Positions 43,171 through 51,800 of a stretch of DNA of 64,000 nt are shown here, in pieces. The position numbers were made by a program, and so were the translations under genes. Within the stretch, counting starts at the first letter, position 1. Each line of letters opens with the position of its first letter. The notes below the pieces were generated by a model. That model was not told where the DNA came from. It worked only from the letters and a program-made list of their open reading frames with translations, and made no database searches. This stretch comes from Zobellia nedashkovskayae (GTDB lineage: Bacteria; Bacteroidota; Bacteroidia; Flavobacteriales; Flavobacteriaceae), in NCBI RefSeq assembly GCF_015330125.1, contig NZ_JADDXR010000002.1:4166685-4230684 (forward strand). Reading direction: 5' to 3'.

Positions 43171-44862
43171 CTAGCGAATCAATTTTTTGTATTTGATACG
43201 TTGTGGAATTAAATCTCCACCCAAACGTTTCTTCTTATTTTCTTCGTAATCAGAGAAAGAACCTTCAAAGAAATAAACTTGAGAATCACCTTCAAACGCT
43301 AAAATATGTGTACAAACACGATCCAAGAACCAACGGTCGTGAGAGATAACTACTGCACAGCCTGCAAAGTTCTCAAGACCCTCTTCTAAAGCTCGTAATG
43401 TATTCACATCTAAATCGTTAGTAGGCTCATCTAAAAGCAATACATTACCTTCTTCTTTTAAGGTCATGGCCAAATGCAAACGGTTACGCTCGCCGCCAGA
43501 AAGCATACTTACTTTCTTGTTCTGTTCACTCCCCGTAAAATTGAATCTGCTTAAATAAGCTCTAGAATTTACTTGGCGACCACCCATCATAACAAGCTCT
43601 TGCTCATCACTAAAGTTCTGCCATATTGTTTTCTCTGAATCTATATTAGAATGGCTTTGGTCAACATAAGAAATCTTAGCTGTCTCACCTACCTCAAAAT
43701 CTCCTTTATCAGGGGTTTCCTCACCCATAATCATTCTGAAAATCGTGGTCTTACCAGCACCGTTTGGCCCAATAATACCAACTATACCAGCTTGCGGAAG
43801 CTTAAAGTTCAAATCTTCGTATAACAACTTATCGTCGTATGCTTTACTAACACCTCTAGCCTCTAGTACATTTGTACCTAAGCGTGGGCCATTAGGGATA
43901 TATATTTCAAGTTTTTCATCAAGTTGCTTCTGATCTTGACTCATTAACTTATCGTAATTCTTTAAACGTGCCTTCTGTTTTGTCTGACGCCCCTTAGCCC
44001 CTTGACGCACCCAGTCAAGCTCACGCTCCAAAGTTTTTTGTCTTTTAGAAGCCGTTTTGCTTTCGTCAGCTAAACGTTTAGATTTTTGATCTAACCAGCT
44101 AGAGTAGTTTCCTTTCCAAGGTATACCTTCTCCTCTATCTAGTTCCAAAATCCATCCCGCTACATTATCCAAGAAGTACCTATCGTGAGTTACAGCAATT
44201 ACGGTACCCTTATATTGCGCCAGGTGATGCTCCAACCAATGAACCGATTCCGCATCTAAGTGGTTAGTAGGTTCATCTAATAGTAATATCTCTGGTTCTT
44301 GAAGCAATAGACGACAAAGCGCTACACGTCTTCTTTCTCCTCCAGAAAGCACACCTATTATTTTATCAGGCTCCGGAGTACGCAGGGCATCCATCGCTAT
44401 TTCTAGTTTCGTGTCAAGCTCCCAAGCGTTTGTTGCATCAATTTTATCTTGAAGCTCCGCTTGCTTATCCATCAACTTTTGCATCTTATCTGCGTCTTCA
44501 TATACTTCAGGAAGACCAAACATATCATTGATTTTATTGTACTCATCAAGTATGGCAACTGTCTCACTCACACCTTCTTTTACAACTTCAAGAACTGTTT
44601 TATTCTCATCTAGCTCCGGCTCTTGTTCTAAGTAACCAACTTTATAACCAGGTGAAAAAACAACATCTCCTTGAAAGTTCTTATCCACTCCCGCTATAAT
44701 CTTAAGCAAAGTAGATTTACCCGATCCGTTCAAACCAAGAATACCAATTTTGGCACCGTAGAAGAAGCTTAGGTATATGTTTTTAAGAACAGGCGTATTC
44801 GCGTTCTTATATGTTTTAGTGACTCCCGACATGGAGAAAATCACCTTCTTATCATCAGGCAT
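43171..44862 (-). CDS. ettA: Energy-dependent translational throttle protein EttA
   Basis: 563 residues, an ABC-F protein. It binds the ribosomal E site and gates entry into elongation according to the ATP/ADP ratio. Two ABC domains are present: Walker A GLNGSGKST near 41 and GPNGAGKTT near 365; signatures VLSGGERRRVAL and MLSGGERNRLHL; Walker B LLLDEPTNHLDA and LLLDEPTNDLDV. The inter-domain linker has the coiled-coil KRQKTLERELDW. No transmembrane part, which separates it from transporters. Length and the start GVTKTYKNA match EttA rather than other ABC-F classes. Confidence 0.96.
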   Translation of the reverse strand: MPDDKKVIFSMSGVTKTYKNANTPVLKNIYLSFFYGAKIGILGLNGSGKSTLLKIIAGVDKNFQGDVVFSPGYKVGYLEQEPELDENKTVLEVVKEGVSETVAILDEYNKINDMFGLPEVYEDADKMQKLMDKQAELQDKIDATNAWELDTKLEIAMDALRTPEPDKIIGVLSGGERRRVALCRLLLQEPEILLLDEPTNHLDAESVHWLEHHLAQYKGTVIAVTHDRYFLDNVAGWILELDRGEGIPWKGNYSSWLDQKSKRLADESKTASKRQKTLERELDWVRQGAKGRQTKQKARLKNYDKLMSQDQKQLDEKLEIYIPNGPRLGTNVLEARGVSKAYDDKLLYEDLNFKLPQAGIVGIIGPNGAGKTTIFRMIMGEETPDKGDFEVGETAKISYVDQSHSNIDSEKTIWQNFSDEQELVMMGGRQVNSRAYLSRFNFTGSEQNKKVSMLSGGERNRLHLAMTLKEEGNVLLLDEPTNDLDVNTLRALEEGLENFAGCAVVISHDRWFLDRVCTHILAFEGDSQVYFFEGSFSDYEENKKKRLGGDLIPQRIKYKKLIR

Positions 44863-44907
44863 AATATATTGTTAAGTAATTTATTAAAAGGGTATTGTCT
44901 AATTTAT

Positions 44908-45090
44908 CTAAACTCTTCCTTTAAGTGCATTAAACACCCAAGCTATAGCAAAAAATCCTATCCCTACTGAGGCAAAACCCCAACCAGCAACTTCATCGTA
45001 TCTAAAAGCTCCTAAAGCTATTAGCGCTAAACCCACAAAAATCATTATAAATGTGGCCCATGCCAAAACGGTATTTTTATTCATCCCCAT
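44908..45090 (-). CDS. CAL67264-family small membrane protein
   Basis: 60 residues forming two hydrophobic helices (about 10-27 and 37-54) with an acidic turn FRYDEVAG, ending NALKGRV. It matches the small Bacteroidota membrane family I know as CAL67264. The ATG at 45084 (second methionine, MNKNTV) is an equally good start. It lies 45 bases upstream of ettA on the same strand, so the two may share a transcript. Function unknown. Confidence 0.85.
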   Translation of the reverse strand: MGMNKNTVLAWATFIMIFVGLALIALGAFRYDEVAGWGFASVGIGFFAIAWVFNALKGRV

Positions 45091-45151
45091 GTTAATTCGG
45101 TTTCAATTTCGGTAACTTCAAATATCGTAAATTTTAAAATATTTTAAGGCT

Positions 45152-46147
45152 CTATACCTGCTTTTGTTCTTCAAAAGGAAAAATAACTCCTGATTTTTGT
45201 CGTACATCATACAGAAGCTTTGCTAAATCCACACTATTCTGATAACTCCACATAGTACTTTGTAGTTTTCCTGAAGCCAAACAAGCTTGTACTTCTTCAA
45301 TTTCATAAGTATAGCCCTTACCATGCGTAGGTAAATTATAATCAACTACCTCCCCTTCTTTCTCAATAGAATACCCTTCTGCTTCATGCCATCTAGGGTG
45401 AAGAAAAATACTTCCCTCACTTCCTGATATTTCAGCCTTCATTTCTGATTTAGAATTTAAGCCACTGTAAAGAATAGCCTGCGCTCCCTCATAATCAAAT
45501 ATCATAGAAGTCTGCATTTCCACTCCAGTCTTATAAAAATGAGATGATGCCTGAATCTTTGTAGGCATTCCCAATAACAAATACGAAAGAAAAATAGGGT
45601 AAATACCAACATCAAGTAAAGAACCTCCGGCTAAATCAGGATTTAACAACCTATTTTCTGAATCTCTTCCTAAAGCATAAAAAGCAAAATCTGCATGAAT
45701 AAATCCAATAGGTCCAATTTCACCACTTTCTACCAGCTGCTTTGTCTTTTGAATAGATGGGTTAAAACGACTCCATAACGCTTCCATTAAGAAAACTTTG
45801 TTTTCTTTAGCAACGGCAATCATTCTTGCTACCTGTTCAGGGTTTACACCCATTGGTTTTTCACAAAGTACATGCTTCCCTTTTTGCATCGCACTAATAC
45901 TCAAATCTTCATGAGATGTATGAGGAGTTGCTATATAAACCACATCAACCTCATTAGACTCAAAGAGGGCTTCGTAGCTATCAAAACTATGTGCAGCTCC
46001 ATATTCATTAGCAAATTCCTTCGCTTTTTGAGTACTTCTAGAAGCAACAGCAACAAGGCTTCCCCCTGTTACCAAAGCCAAATCTTTCGCAAAAGTATGG
46101 GCAATACTTCCCAAACCTACAATTCCCCAACGTACTTGTTGTGCCAT
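45152..46147 (-). CDS. Gfo/Idh/MocA family NAD(P)-dependent oxidoreductase
   Basis: 331 residues. N-terminal Rossmann fold with GIVGLGSIAHTFAKDL (residues about 8-23), YIATPHTSHEDL near 72 and the EKP catalytic lysine motif (HVLCEKPMGVNP) near 93; C-terminal sugar-binding-like domain with GGSLLDVGIYPI near 173. Dimeric-dihydrodiol-dehydrogenase-like members share this layout. The substrate, probably a sugar or polyol, is not evident. It is divergent from the acyl-CoA carboxylase gene. Confidence 0.93.
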   Translation of the reverse strand: MAQQVRWGIVGLGSIAHTFAKDLALVTGGSLVAVASRSTQKAKEFANEYGAAHSFDSYEALFESNEVDVVYIATPHTSHEDLSISAMQKGKHVLCEKPMGVNPEQVARMIAVAKENKVFLMEALWSRFNPSIQKTKQLVESGEIGPIGFIHADFAFYALGRDSENRLLNPDLAGGSLLDVGIYPIFLSYLLLGMPTKIQASSHFYKTGVEMQTSMIFDYEGAQAILYSGLNSKSEMKAEISGSEGSIFLHPRWHEAEGYSIEKEGEVVDYNLPTHGKGYTYEIEEVQACLASGKLQSTMWSYQNSVDLAKLLYDVRQKSGVIFPFEEQKQV

Positions 46148-46163
46148 ATGATTTCAATTTTTT

Positions 46164-46171
46164 CAAATGTA
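46164..46171 (-). promoter_or_regulatory. -7 box for the Gfo/Idh/MocA gene
   Basis: Minus strand TACATTTG, exact TAnnTTTG, ending 16 bases before the ATG at 46147. Confidence 0.5.
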
Positions 46172-46218
46172 AACAATTTTACTCCTTATCTTTAAGCAAT
46201 AAAAGTCAAGGCAAAAAA

Positions 46219-47847
46219 ATGGATTTGAAATTTAATAAGAACGAAGATCACAACAAATTACTTCTAAGCGACCTTAAAAGACGCTTTACCCAAGTAAAAT
46301 TAGGAGGTGGCAAAGCTCGTATTGAAAAGCAGCATGCTCAAGGAAAAATGACAGCTCGCGAACGTATAGATTATCTTCTGGACAAAAATAAAGATTGTAT
46401 TGAAATAGGTGGTTTTGTAGGCGACGGCATGTATGAAGAGCATGGCGGTTGCCCATCTGGCGGTGTGGTCATTAAAATAGGTTATGTTTCCGGTAAGCAA
46501 TGCATTGTTGTTGCCAACGATGCTACAGTTAAAGCTGGAGCTTGGTTTCCTATAACGGGAAAGAAAAACCTTCGTGCGCAGGAAATTGCCATGGAAAACC
46601 GCCTGCCTATTATCAATTTAGTAGATAGCGCTGGTGTTTATCTTCCGTTACAAGATGAGATTTTTCCAGACAAAGAACACTTTGGTAGAATCTTCCGAAA
46701 CAATGCCATTATGAGCAGCATGGGTATTACCCAGATTTCCGCTGTCATGGGCAGTTGCGTAGCCGGTGGCGCCTACCTACCTATTATGAGTGACGAGGCT
46801 CTAATCGTGGATAAAACAGGTAGTATTTTCTTAGCGGGAAGTTATCTTGTTAAAGCAGCTATTGGCGAAAGTATAGATAATGAAACTTTGGGTGGAGCTA
46901 CCACACATTGTGAAGTAAGCGGAGTAACCGATTATAAAGCCAAAGATGATGCTGATGCGTTAACAACCATCAAGAATATCATGGATAAAATAGGTGATTT
47001 CGATAAAGCTGGATATAGTAGGAAAGAGGCTGTTAAGCCTAAGGAAAATCCCGAAGATATTTTTGGTATCCTACCCGCCTCTAGAGCAGATCAGTATGAT
47101 ATGGGCGAAATCATAAAGCGTCTAGTAGACGACTCTAAGTTTGAAGAGTACAAAGAAGGGTATGGCAAAACTATTTTAACCGGTTATGCCAGAATTGATG
47201 GTTGGGCAGTTGGTATTGTTGCCAACCAACGTAAAGTTGTAAAAACCACGAAAGGCGAAATGCAGTTTGGAGGTGTTATTTACTCTGACTCTGCTGATAA
47301 GGCAACAAGGTTTATTGCCAATTGCAACCAGAAGAAAATTCCGCTTGTATTCTTGCAAGATGTTACCGGGTTTATGGTAGGAAGTAAAAGTGAACATGGT
47401 GGTATAATTAAAGATGGCGCTAAAATGGTGAATGCGGTGAGCAACTCCGTTGTTCCAAAATTCACTATTATTATTGGTAATAGCTACGGAGCCGGAAACT
47501 ATGCCATGTGCGGAAAAGCATATGACCCAAGATTAATAGTAGCATGGCCAAGTGCTGAACTGGCCGTAATGGGCGGCAACTCTGCTGCAAAGGTGCTTCT
47601 TCAAATTGAAAAAGCTTCCCTTAAAAAGAAAGGTGAAGTCTTAACCGAGAAAAAAGAGACTGAACTTTTCAATAAAATCAAAAAAAGATACGATGATCAA
47701 GTTTCTCCGTATTATGCAGCTTCTCGTCTCTGGACAGATGCAATCATAAATCCCTTAGATACCCGTAAATGGATATCTATGGGTATAGAAGCTGCCAATC
47801 ATGCACCAATAGAAAAAGATTTTAACTTAGGAGTTATTCAAGTGTAA
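46219..47847 (+). CDS. Acyl-CoA carboxylase, carboxyltransferase (beta) subunit
   Basis: 542 residues. It transfers the carboxyl from biotin to an acyl-CoA. The start at the ATG at 46219 (MDLKFNKNEDHN) follows the family; the open frame reaches back to a GTG at 46141 that would run through the intergenic promoter region. Crotonase-like N-domain: ARERIDYLLD, GGCPSGGVVIKIGYV, NLVDSAGVYLPLQDEIFPD; C-domain: DVTGFMVGSKSEHGG, GNSYGAGNYAMCG. The FPDKEHFGRIFRN segment favours methylcrotonyl-CoA-type carboxylases (leucine breakdown) over propionyl-CoA. The biotin subunit is not in the window. Confidence 0.93.
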   Translation: MDLKFNKNEDHNKLLLSDLKRRFTQVKLGGGKARIEKQHAQGKMTARERIDYLLDKNKDCIEIGGFVGDGMYEEHGGCPSGGVVIKIGYVSGKQCIVVANDATVKAGAWFPITGKKNLRAQEIAMENRLPIINLVDSAGVYLPLQDEIFPDKEHFGRIFRNNAIMSSMGITQISAVMGSCVAGGAYLPIMSDEALIVDKTGSIFLAGSYLVKAAIGESIDNETLGGATTHCEVSGVTDYKAKDDADALTTIKNIMDKIGDFDKAGYSRKEAVKPKENPEDIFGILPASRADQYDMGEIIKRLVDDSKFEEYKEGYGKTILTGYARIDGWAVGIVANQRKVVKTTKGEMQFGGVIYSDSADKATRFIANCNQKKIPLVFLQDVTGFMVGSKSEHGGIIKDGAKMVNAVSNSVVPKFTIIIGNSYGAGNYAMCGKAYDPRLIVAWPSAELAVMGGNSAAKVLLQIEKASLKKKGEVLTEKKETELFNKIKKRYDDQVSPYYAASRLWTDAIINPLDTRKWISMGIEAANHAPIEKDFNLGVIQV

Positions 47848-47869
47848 CCAACTTGGAAATCTAATAGAA

Positions 47870-48967
47870 TCAAAAGGCAATCTTATCTAAGGTTGCCTTT
47901 CTTTTTATTTTACCGCTTTCGGTCTCTACAAAGTTATCTGCTAAAAAAATCTGCTTTGGTATTTCGTATTTATTTAGGGAAGTAAGTTTTTCTATTTTCT
48001 CTTGCAGAACAGGTACTTCTTGGATTTCTTCAACAATCAAAACCAGCTTTTGGCCTAGTTTTTCATCTGGAAGTCCAGTTACAAAAAAACGCGCTTCTAA
48101 AATTGGTGATAATTTTGCCTCTATCTGTTCTGGAAACAATTTTACACCTCCGGAGTTTATAATATTATCAAAACGGCCTAACCATTTAAACTGTTTGTCC
48201 GAAATTAACTCGACCATATCATTGGTGTGAATGATTTTATCAGAAACCAATGGTGCGTTAATCACTAAGCAGCCTCTTTCATCCGAGGAGATTTTTATAT
48301 CGGCTAAAGTTGAAAACACATCTAAATCTATATCCGATGCAATCAACTCCCCCAAAAGCGGCTTTATCGCTATATGAGTTATGGTCTCTGTCATACCATA
48401 GGTTTCATAAACTTTCGTCCTCTGACTGGCATTCAAAAATTCTTTTTTCAACGCATATGAAACTGGTGCACCACCAACAATAAGTTTCTTTACGTCATCC
48501 AACTCATTGAGTGAGTTTCTAAATTGCAAAGGAACCATGGCTACAAAATCATAAGAGCTTTTGGATTTCACTAAAGGCTTGGATGACGGCGCAACGCAAT
48601 CTATGGAAAGTCCTAAAACCATTGCTCTAACCAACATCATCTTCCCTGCTATAAAATCAGCAGAGAGACATAACAAAGCCGTGTCATTGGGTTGAAGGTG
48701 AAAAAAATTACCTGTCGCACAGGCAGAATTAACCATCTGTTGCTTTTGCAACGTAATGGGCTTAGGTTTTCCCGTAGACCCAGAAGTATGTACTATTATA
48801 GTTGATTTGTCATTTAACCAATCTATAAGAAAATCGCCTATCGCTCTTTCATACTCTTCGCCCTCCTTCACCAAACTGTAGGCCACCTCTTTGAGCTCTA
48901 CTTTTGAATAAGAGCGCCCATTTAATTTAAATTGCCTGTGAAGGTCTTTGTAAGTCAGAGTTATCAT
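47870..48967 (-). CDS. menE: o-Succinylbenzoate-CoA ligase-like AMP-binding enzyme
   Basis: 365 residues, shorter than usual acyl-CoA ligases (about 450-500), as is common for Bacteroidota MenE. It activates o-succinylbenzoate with ATP and CoA in menaquinone synthesis. The AMP-binding motif IIVHTSGSTGKPKPITL is near 57, YETYGMTETITH near 193, FKWLGRFDNIINSGG near 262 and the catalytic lysine in SGKIKRKA near the C-terminus. It overlaps the end of the upstream CPBP gene by 41 bases. The last codons also form a plus-strand terminator for the carboxylase gene. Confidence 0.92.
   Translation of the reverse strand: MITLTYKDLHRQFKLNGRSYSKVELKEVAYSLVKEGEEYERAIGDFLIDWLNDKSTIIVHTSGSTGKPKPITLQKQQMVNSACATGNFFHLQPNDTALLCLSADFIAGKMMLVRAMVLGLSIDCVAPSSKPLVKSKSSYDFVAMVPLQFRNSLNELDDVKKLIVGGAPVSYALKKEFLNASQRTKVYETYGMTETITHIAIKPLLGELIASDIDLDVFSTLADIKISSDERGCLVINAPLVSDKIIHTNDMVELISDKQFKWLGRFDNIINSGGVKLFPEQIEAKLSPILEARFFVTGLPDEKLGQKLVLIVEEIQEVPVLQEKIEKLTSLNKYEIPKQIFLADNFVETESGKIKRKATLDKIAF
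47873..47905 (+). terminator. Terminator of the carboxylase gene, inside the 3' end of menE
   Basis: Stem aaaggcaatctta / taaggttgccttt with one wobble, two-base minimal loop, then cTTTTTaTTTT on the plus strand. It lies within the last ten codons of menE on the other strand. Confidence 0.7.
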
Positions 48968-49910
48968 TTTGTAGCGCTAAAAATGTTTCTTCGGAAGGCA
49001 CATCGCCTGTAAGTCGGTCTTTCCAATTAGACCAATTGTACTTTTTTGAAAAGATGTAAAGTAGTATCGGGTAAACAACAAATACGGGAACCAAAACATC
49101 CCATCCCAAAACTGGGTCTGAAACGTCACGGTATAACGAGTCGGTTTGAAAGGCCGTCCAGTCTGCCGTCACCAAAAGTGCTGAGATTATGTTATTTGCC
49201 GCATGAAAACCCAAGGCCAATTCCAATCCTTCGTCCATCAACGTAATAATACCAAGAAAAAATCCAGTACCTATATAAAAGATTAAGATACCATAGCCTA
49301 ATTTAGTAACCTCTGGATTAAAAATATGCATAAGTCCAAAAAGTAACGAAGTAACCATTAAAGGGAACCAACGGTTTTTTGCGATAACTCCCAACCCTTG
49401 CATCATATACCCTCTCATATAATACTCTTCCATACTAGTCTGTATAGGCATCATCAAAATAGAGATGATAGCTAAAATTACGAAAGGCCCTACTTTAAAG
49501 TTGAACTCATAATCTTCAGGGGCCAGAGCTATACCAACAAAGATAAATGCGGCCGAAATCAGCGCCCAAATAGCAAAAGCAAAGAATATTCTTTTAAAAT
49601 CGATTTTCCTTCTTGATGTCGTTAGCTCGGTAACCGTCTGTTTGTGTACTAATTTCACATAGGCAAAAAGGCTTATTAATCCTATAGCAAACGTTAAAAG
49701 CATATAAAAAAGCAGCGTATTGGCTCCTAAAATATCTGCCATTACCCCCATATCACCAGACCCTAAAACTTCAAGAGAATCCGCTTTTACCAAAAGCGCA
49801 GCAATCAAAGGAATACCTCCTATAACTTGCCAGAAGACAAACACAACTAAAAGTCCTAAAACATATCTCCAAGAATCACTTAAGCCTTTATAGGCTTGTG
49901 CTATATACAT
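48927..49910 (-). CDS. CPBP family intramembrane glutamic endopeptidase
   Basis: 327 residues with about eight transmembrane helices. The CPBP/Abi motifs are visible: MEEYYMRGYMMQG (EExxxR, near 180), FGLMHIF near 210 and GFHAANNI near 260. Members are intramembrane proteases related to Rce1; some relate to bacteriocin immunity. It overlaps menC by 10 bases upstream and menE by 41 bases downstream, so it is embedded in the menaquinone operon, though no role in quinone synthesis is known. Confidence 0.93.
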   Translation of the reverse strand: MYIAQAYKGLSDSWRYVLGLLVVFVFWQVIGGIPLIAALLVKADSLEVLGSGDMGVMADILGANTLLFYMLLTFAIGLISLFAYVKLVHKQTVTELTTSRRKIDFKRIFFAFAIWALISAAFIFVGIALAPEDYEFNFKVGPFVILAIISILMMPIQTSMEEYYMRGYMMQGLGVIAKNRWFPLMVTSLLFGLMHIFNPEVTKLGYGILIFYIGTGFFLGIITLMDEGLELALGFHAANNIISALLVTADWTAFQTDSLYRDVSDPVLGWDVLVPVFVVYPILLYIFSKKYNWSNWKDRLTGDVPSEETFLALQNDNSDLQRPSQAI

Positions 49911-50953
49911 AAATCTTCTATTAAATTATTTTTCCAATTTTTGTTGCTGTCATAAAACAACTGTCCATTTTGAACGATAAGTGGTGAGTCTAAATTATTG
50001 GTATACAAACCACCTGTACCCAAACCTTGTGGCATTGGGTTTTGCAACATATATGTCCATTGTGCTATAGCATTCAAGCCTACATTACTTTCCAAGGCGC
50101 TAGTAACCCACCAACCAATATTCATTTTTTTTGCAATTGTAATCCACTCTTCACATCCTTTGTAACCTCCTACTAAACTAGGCTTAAGAATAATATACTG
50201 TGGCTTTATAGTTTGTAATAGTTCCTCCTTTTTTGTTACACTAAAAACTCCTATTAATTCTTCATCTAAAGCAATGGGCAAGGGCGTGATTGCACAAAGG
50301 TCTTTCATTGTACTGGACTGCCCCTGTTTTATTGGTTGTTCTATAGAATGTAAGGTGTATTCACTTAAAATCTTAAGCTTTTCAAAGGCATCTTCAGGAG
50401 TAAACGCTCCGTTTGCATCTACTCGCAATTCTATTTTTGATGCATCATATTTTTTTCTGATGGATTCCAGAAGTGCAATTTCCGTATTGAAATCAATAGC
50501 ACCTATTTTCATTTTAATGCACTTGAAGCCTTCGGCCAATTTTTTAGCTATCTGCTCATGCATAAATGATTCGTCTCCCATCCAAATAAGACCGTTAATT
50601 GGTATTGGTTGTTGTTTACTAATAAATCCGGATGGATATAATAGAAACGGATTATCCGCAGAAAGGGACAAAAATGCCTGTTCTACACCAAATTGTATGC
50701 TAGGAAACTCCATTAACGCTTCCCAAAGCTCATCTTTACCTAAGTGGATGTTTTCACAAGTCCATTTTAGTTTATCCTCATAACCGTCAACATCATCAAA
50801 ACTCAATCCCCTCAAAATACCACATTCCCCAATTCCTTGTTTTCCGTTTTTATTGAGAATCAAGAACCAGGTTTCTTTCTGAGTCAGTACCCCACGCGAA
50901 GTTCCGCTAGGGCGCTTAAAGTTTAAAATATATTTTTTGTAGGTTGCTTGCAT
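49901..50953 (-). CDS. menC: o-Succinylbenzoate synthase
   Basis: 350 residues of the enolase superfamily. It dehydrates SHCHC to o-succinylbenzoate. Catalytic and metal residues are in KCIKMKIG (KxK), LRVDANGAF, HSIEQPI, IALDEELIG and ILKPSLVGG. The frame is open from a TTG at 50965, but that TTG is part of a -7 promoter box (50963-50970), so I chose the ATG at 50953 (MQATYKKY), giving a leader of about 9 bases or less. Its stop overlaps the CPBP start by 10 bases. It is divergent from the SDR gene. Confidence 0.94.
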   Translation of the reverse strand: MQATYKKYILNFKRPSGTSRGVLTQKETWFLILNKNGKQGIGECGILRGLSFDDVDGYEDKLKWTCENIHLGKDELWEALMEFPSIQFGVEQAFLSLSADNPFLLYPSGFISKQQPIPINGLIWMGDESFMHEQIAKKLAEGFKCIKMKIGAIDFNTEIALLESIRKKYDASKIELRVDANGAFTPEDAFEKLKILSEYTLHSIEQPIKQGQSSTMKDLCAITPLPIALDEELIGVFSVTKKEELLQTIKPQYIILKPSLVGGYKGCEEWITIAKKMNIGWWVTSALESNVGLNAIAQWTYMLQNPMPQGLGTGGLYTNNLDSPLIVQNGQLFYDSNKNWKNNLIEDLCI

Positions 50954-50962
50954 AATTAGCTT

Positions 50963-50970
50963 CAAATTTA
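50963..50970 (-). promoter_or_regulatory. -7 box for the menC-CPBP-menE operon
   Basis: Minus strand TAAATTTG, exact TAnnTTTG, ending 9 bases before the ATG at 50953. It contains the rejected alternative start TTG. Confidence 0.6.
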
Positions 50971-50998
50971 GCTATATTTTAGCTCTTAAATACCCTAA

Positions 50999-51796
50999 AT
51001 GACAAGCATAAACAACAAAACCGTTTGGATTACCGGAGCCTCTTCAGGAATTGGTGAAGCGTTGTCTTACGAATTGAATAAAAAAGGATGTAAACTGATA
51101 TTAAGCTCCAGAAAAACGGAAGCTCTAAAAAGGGTAAAAAATAGTTGCCAATATCCTGATGCTGTGAAAATTCTTCCCTTAGACATTACCCAATACAACT
51201 TAATGCCTTCAAAAGCCAAGGAGGCTATTGCTGCTTTTGGCACTGTAGATATTTTAATTAATAATGCAGGTATTAGCCAGCGTTCGTATATTATTGATAC
51301 CGATTTTGATGTCTACAAAAAGTTGGTAGACATCAATTACTTGGGGACCGTTGCGCTTACAAAAGCCATTCTACCCTATTTTATTGAACAGCAACAAGGC
51401 CATTTTGCAACGGTAACTAGTCTTATGGGAAAATTTGGCTCACCCATACGCTCTGGGTATTGTGGATCAAAACATGCGCTTCATGGTTTTTTTGACGTCC
51501 TACGTATGGAACATGAAAAAGACCATATAAAAGTAACTCTCGTTGCTCCAGGATTTGTTCAAACAAATATTGCCAAAAATGCCTTAGTTGGCGATGGTAG
51601 TGCTAGAGGTCATGAAGATGATGACAATGCCAATGGTTTGACCACGACTGATTTTGCCAGTAAAATGATAAAGGCTATAGAAAAAGAAAAGTTTGAAGCC
51701 TATATGGGTGGTAAGGAAGTTTTAGGAATTTATCTTAAACGATTCTTCCCTAAATTATTACATAGAATTGTATTAAGAAATACAGGAAAAAGATAA
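50999..51796 (+). CDS. Short-chain dehydrogenase/reductase (SDR)
   Basis: 265 residues of the classical SDR family. NAD(P)-binding TGASSGIGEAL at residues 12-22, NNAG near 91, the catalytic serine in VTSLMGKFG near 140 and YCGSKHAL (YxxxK) near 156. The C-terminus is extended and basic (YLKRFFPKLLHRIVLRNTGKR), similar to DHRS7-like SDRs that associate with membranes. The substrate is not evident. It converges on the histidine kinase gene with only four bases between the stops. Confidence 0.94.
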   Translation: MTSINNKTVWITGASSGIGEALSYELNKKGCKLILSSRKTEALKRVKNSCQYPDAVKILPLDITQYNLMPSKAKEAIAAFGTVDILINNAGISQRSYIIDTDFDVYKKLVDINYLGTVALTKAILPYFIEQQQGHFATVTSLMGKFGSPIRSGYCGSKHALHGFFDVLRMEHEKDHIKVTLVAPGFVQTNIAKNALVGDGSARGHEDDDNANGLTTTDFASKMIKAIEKEKFEAYMGGKEVLGIYLKRFFPKLLHRIVLRNTGKR

Positions 51797-51800
51797 AAAT

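Noticed and set aside
46141..46218. GTG start extending the acyl-CoA carboxylase by 26 residues
   Set aside because: The extension covers the divergent promoter region and has no resemblance to the family; MDLKFN at 46219 does.
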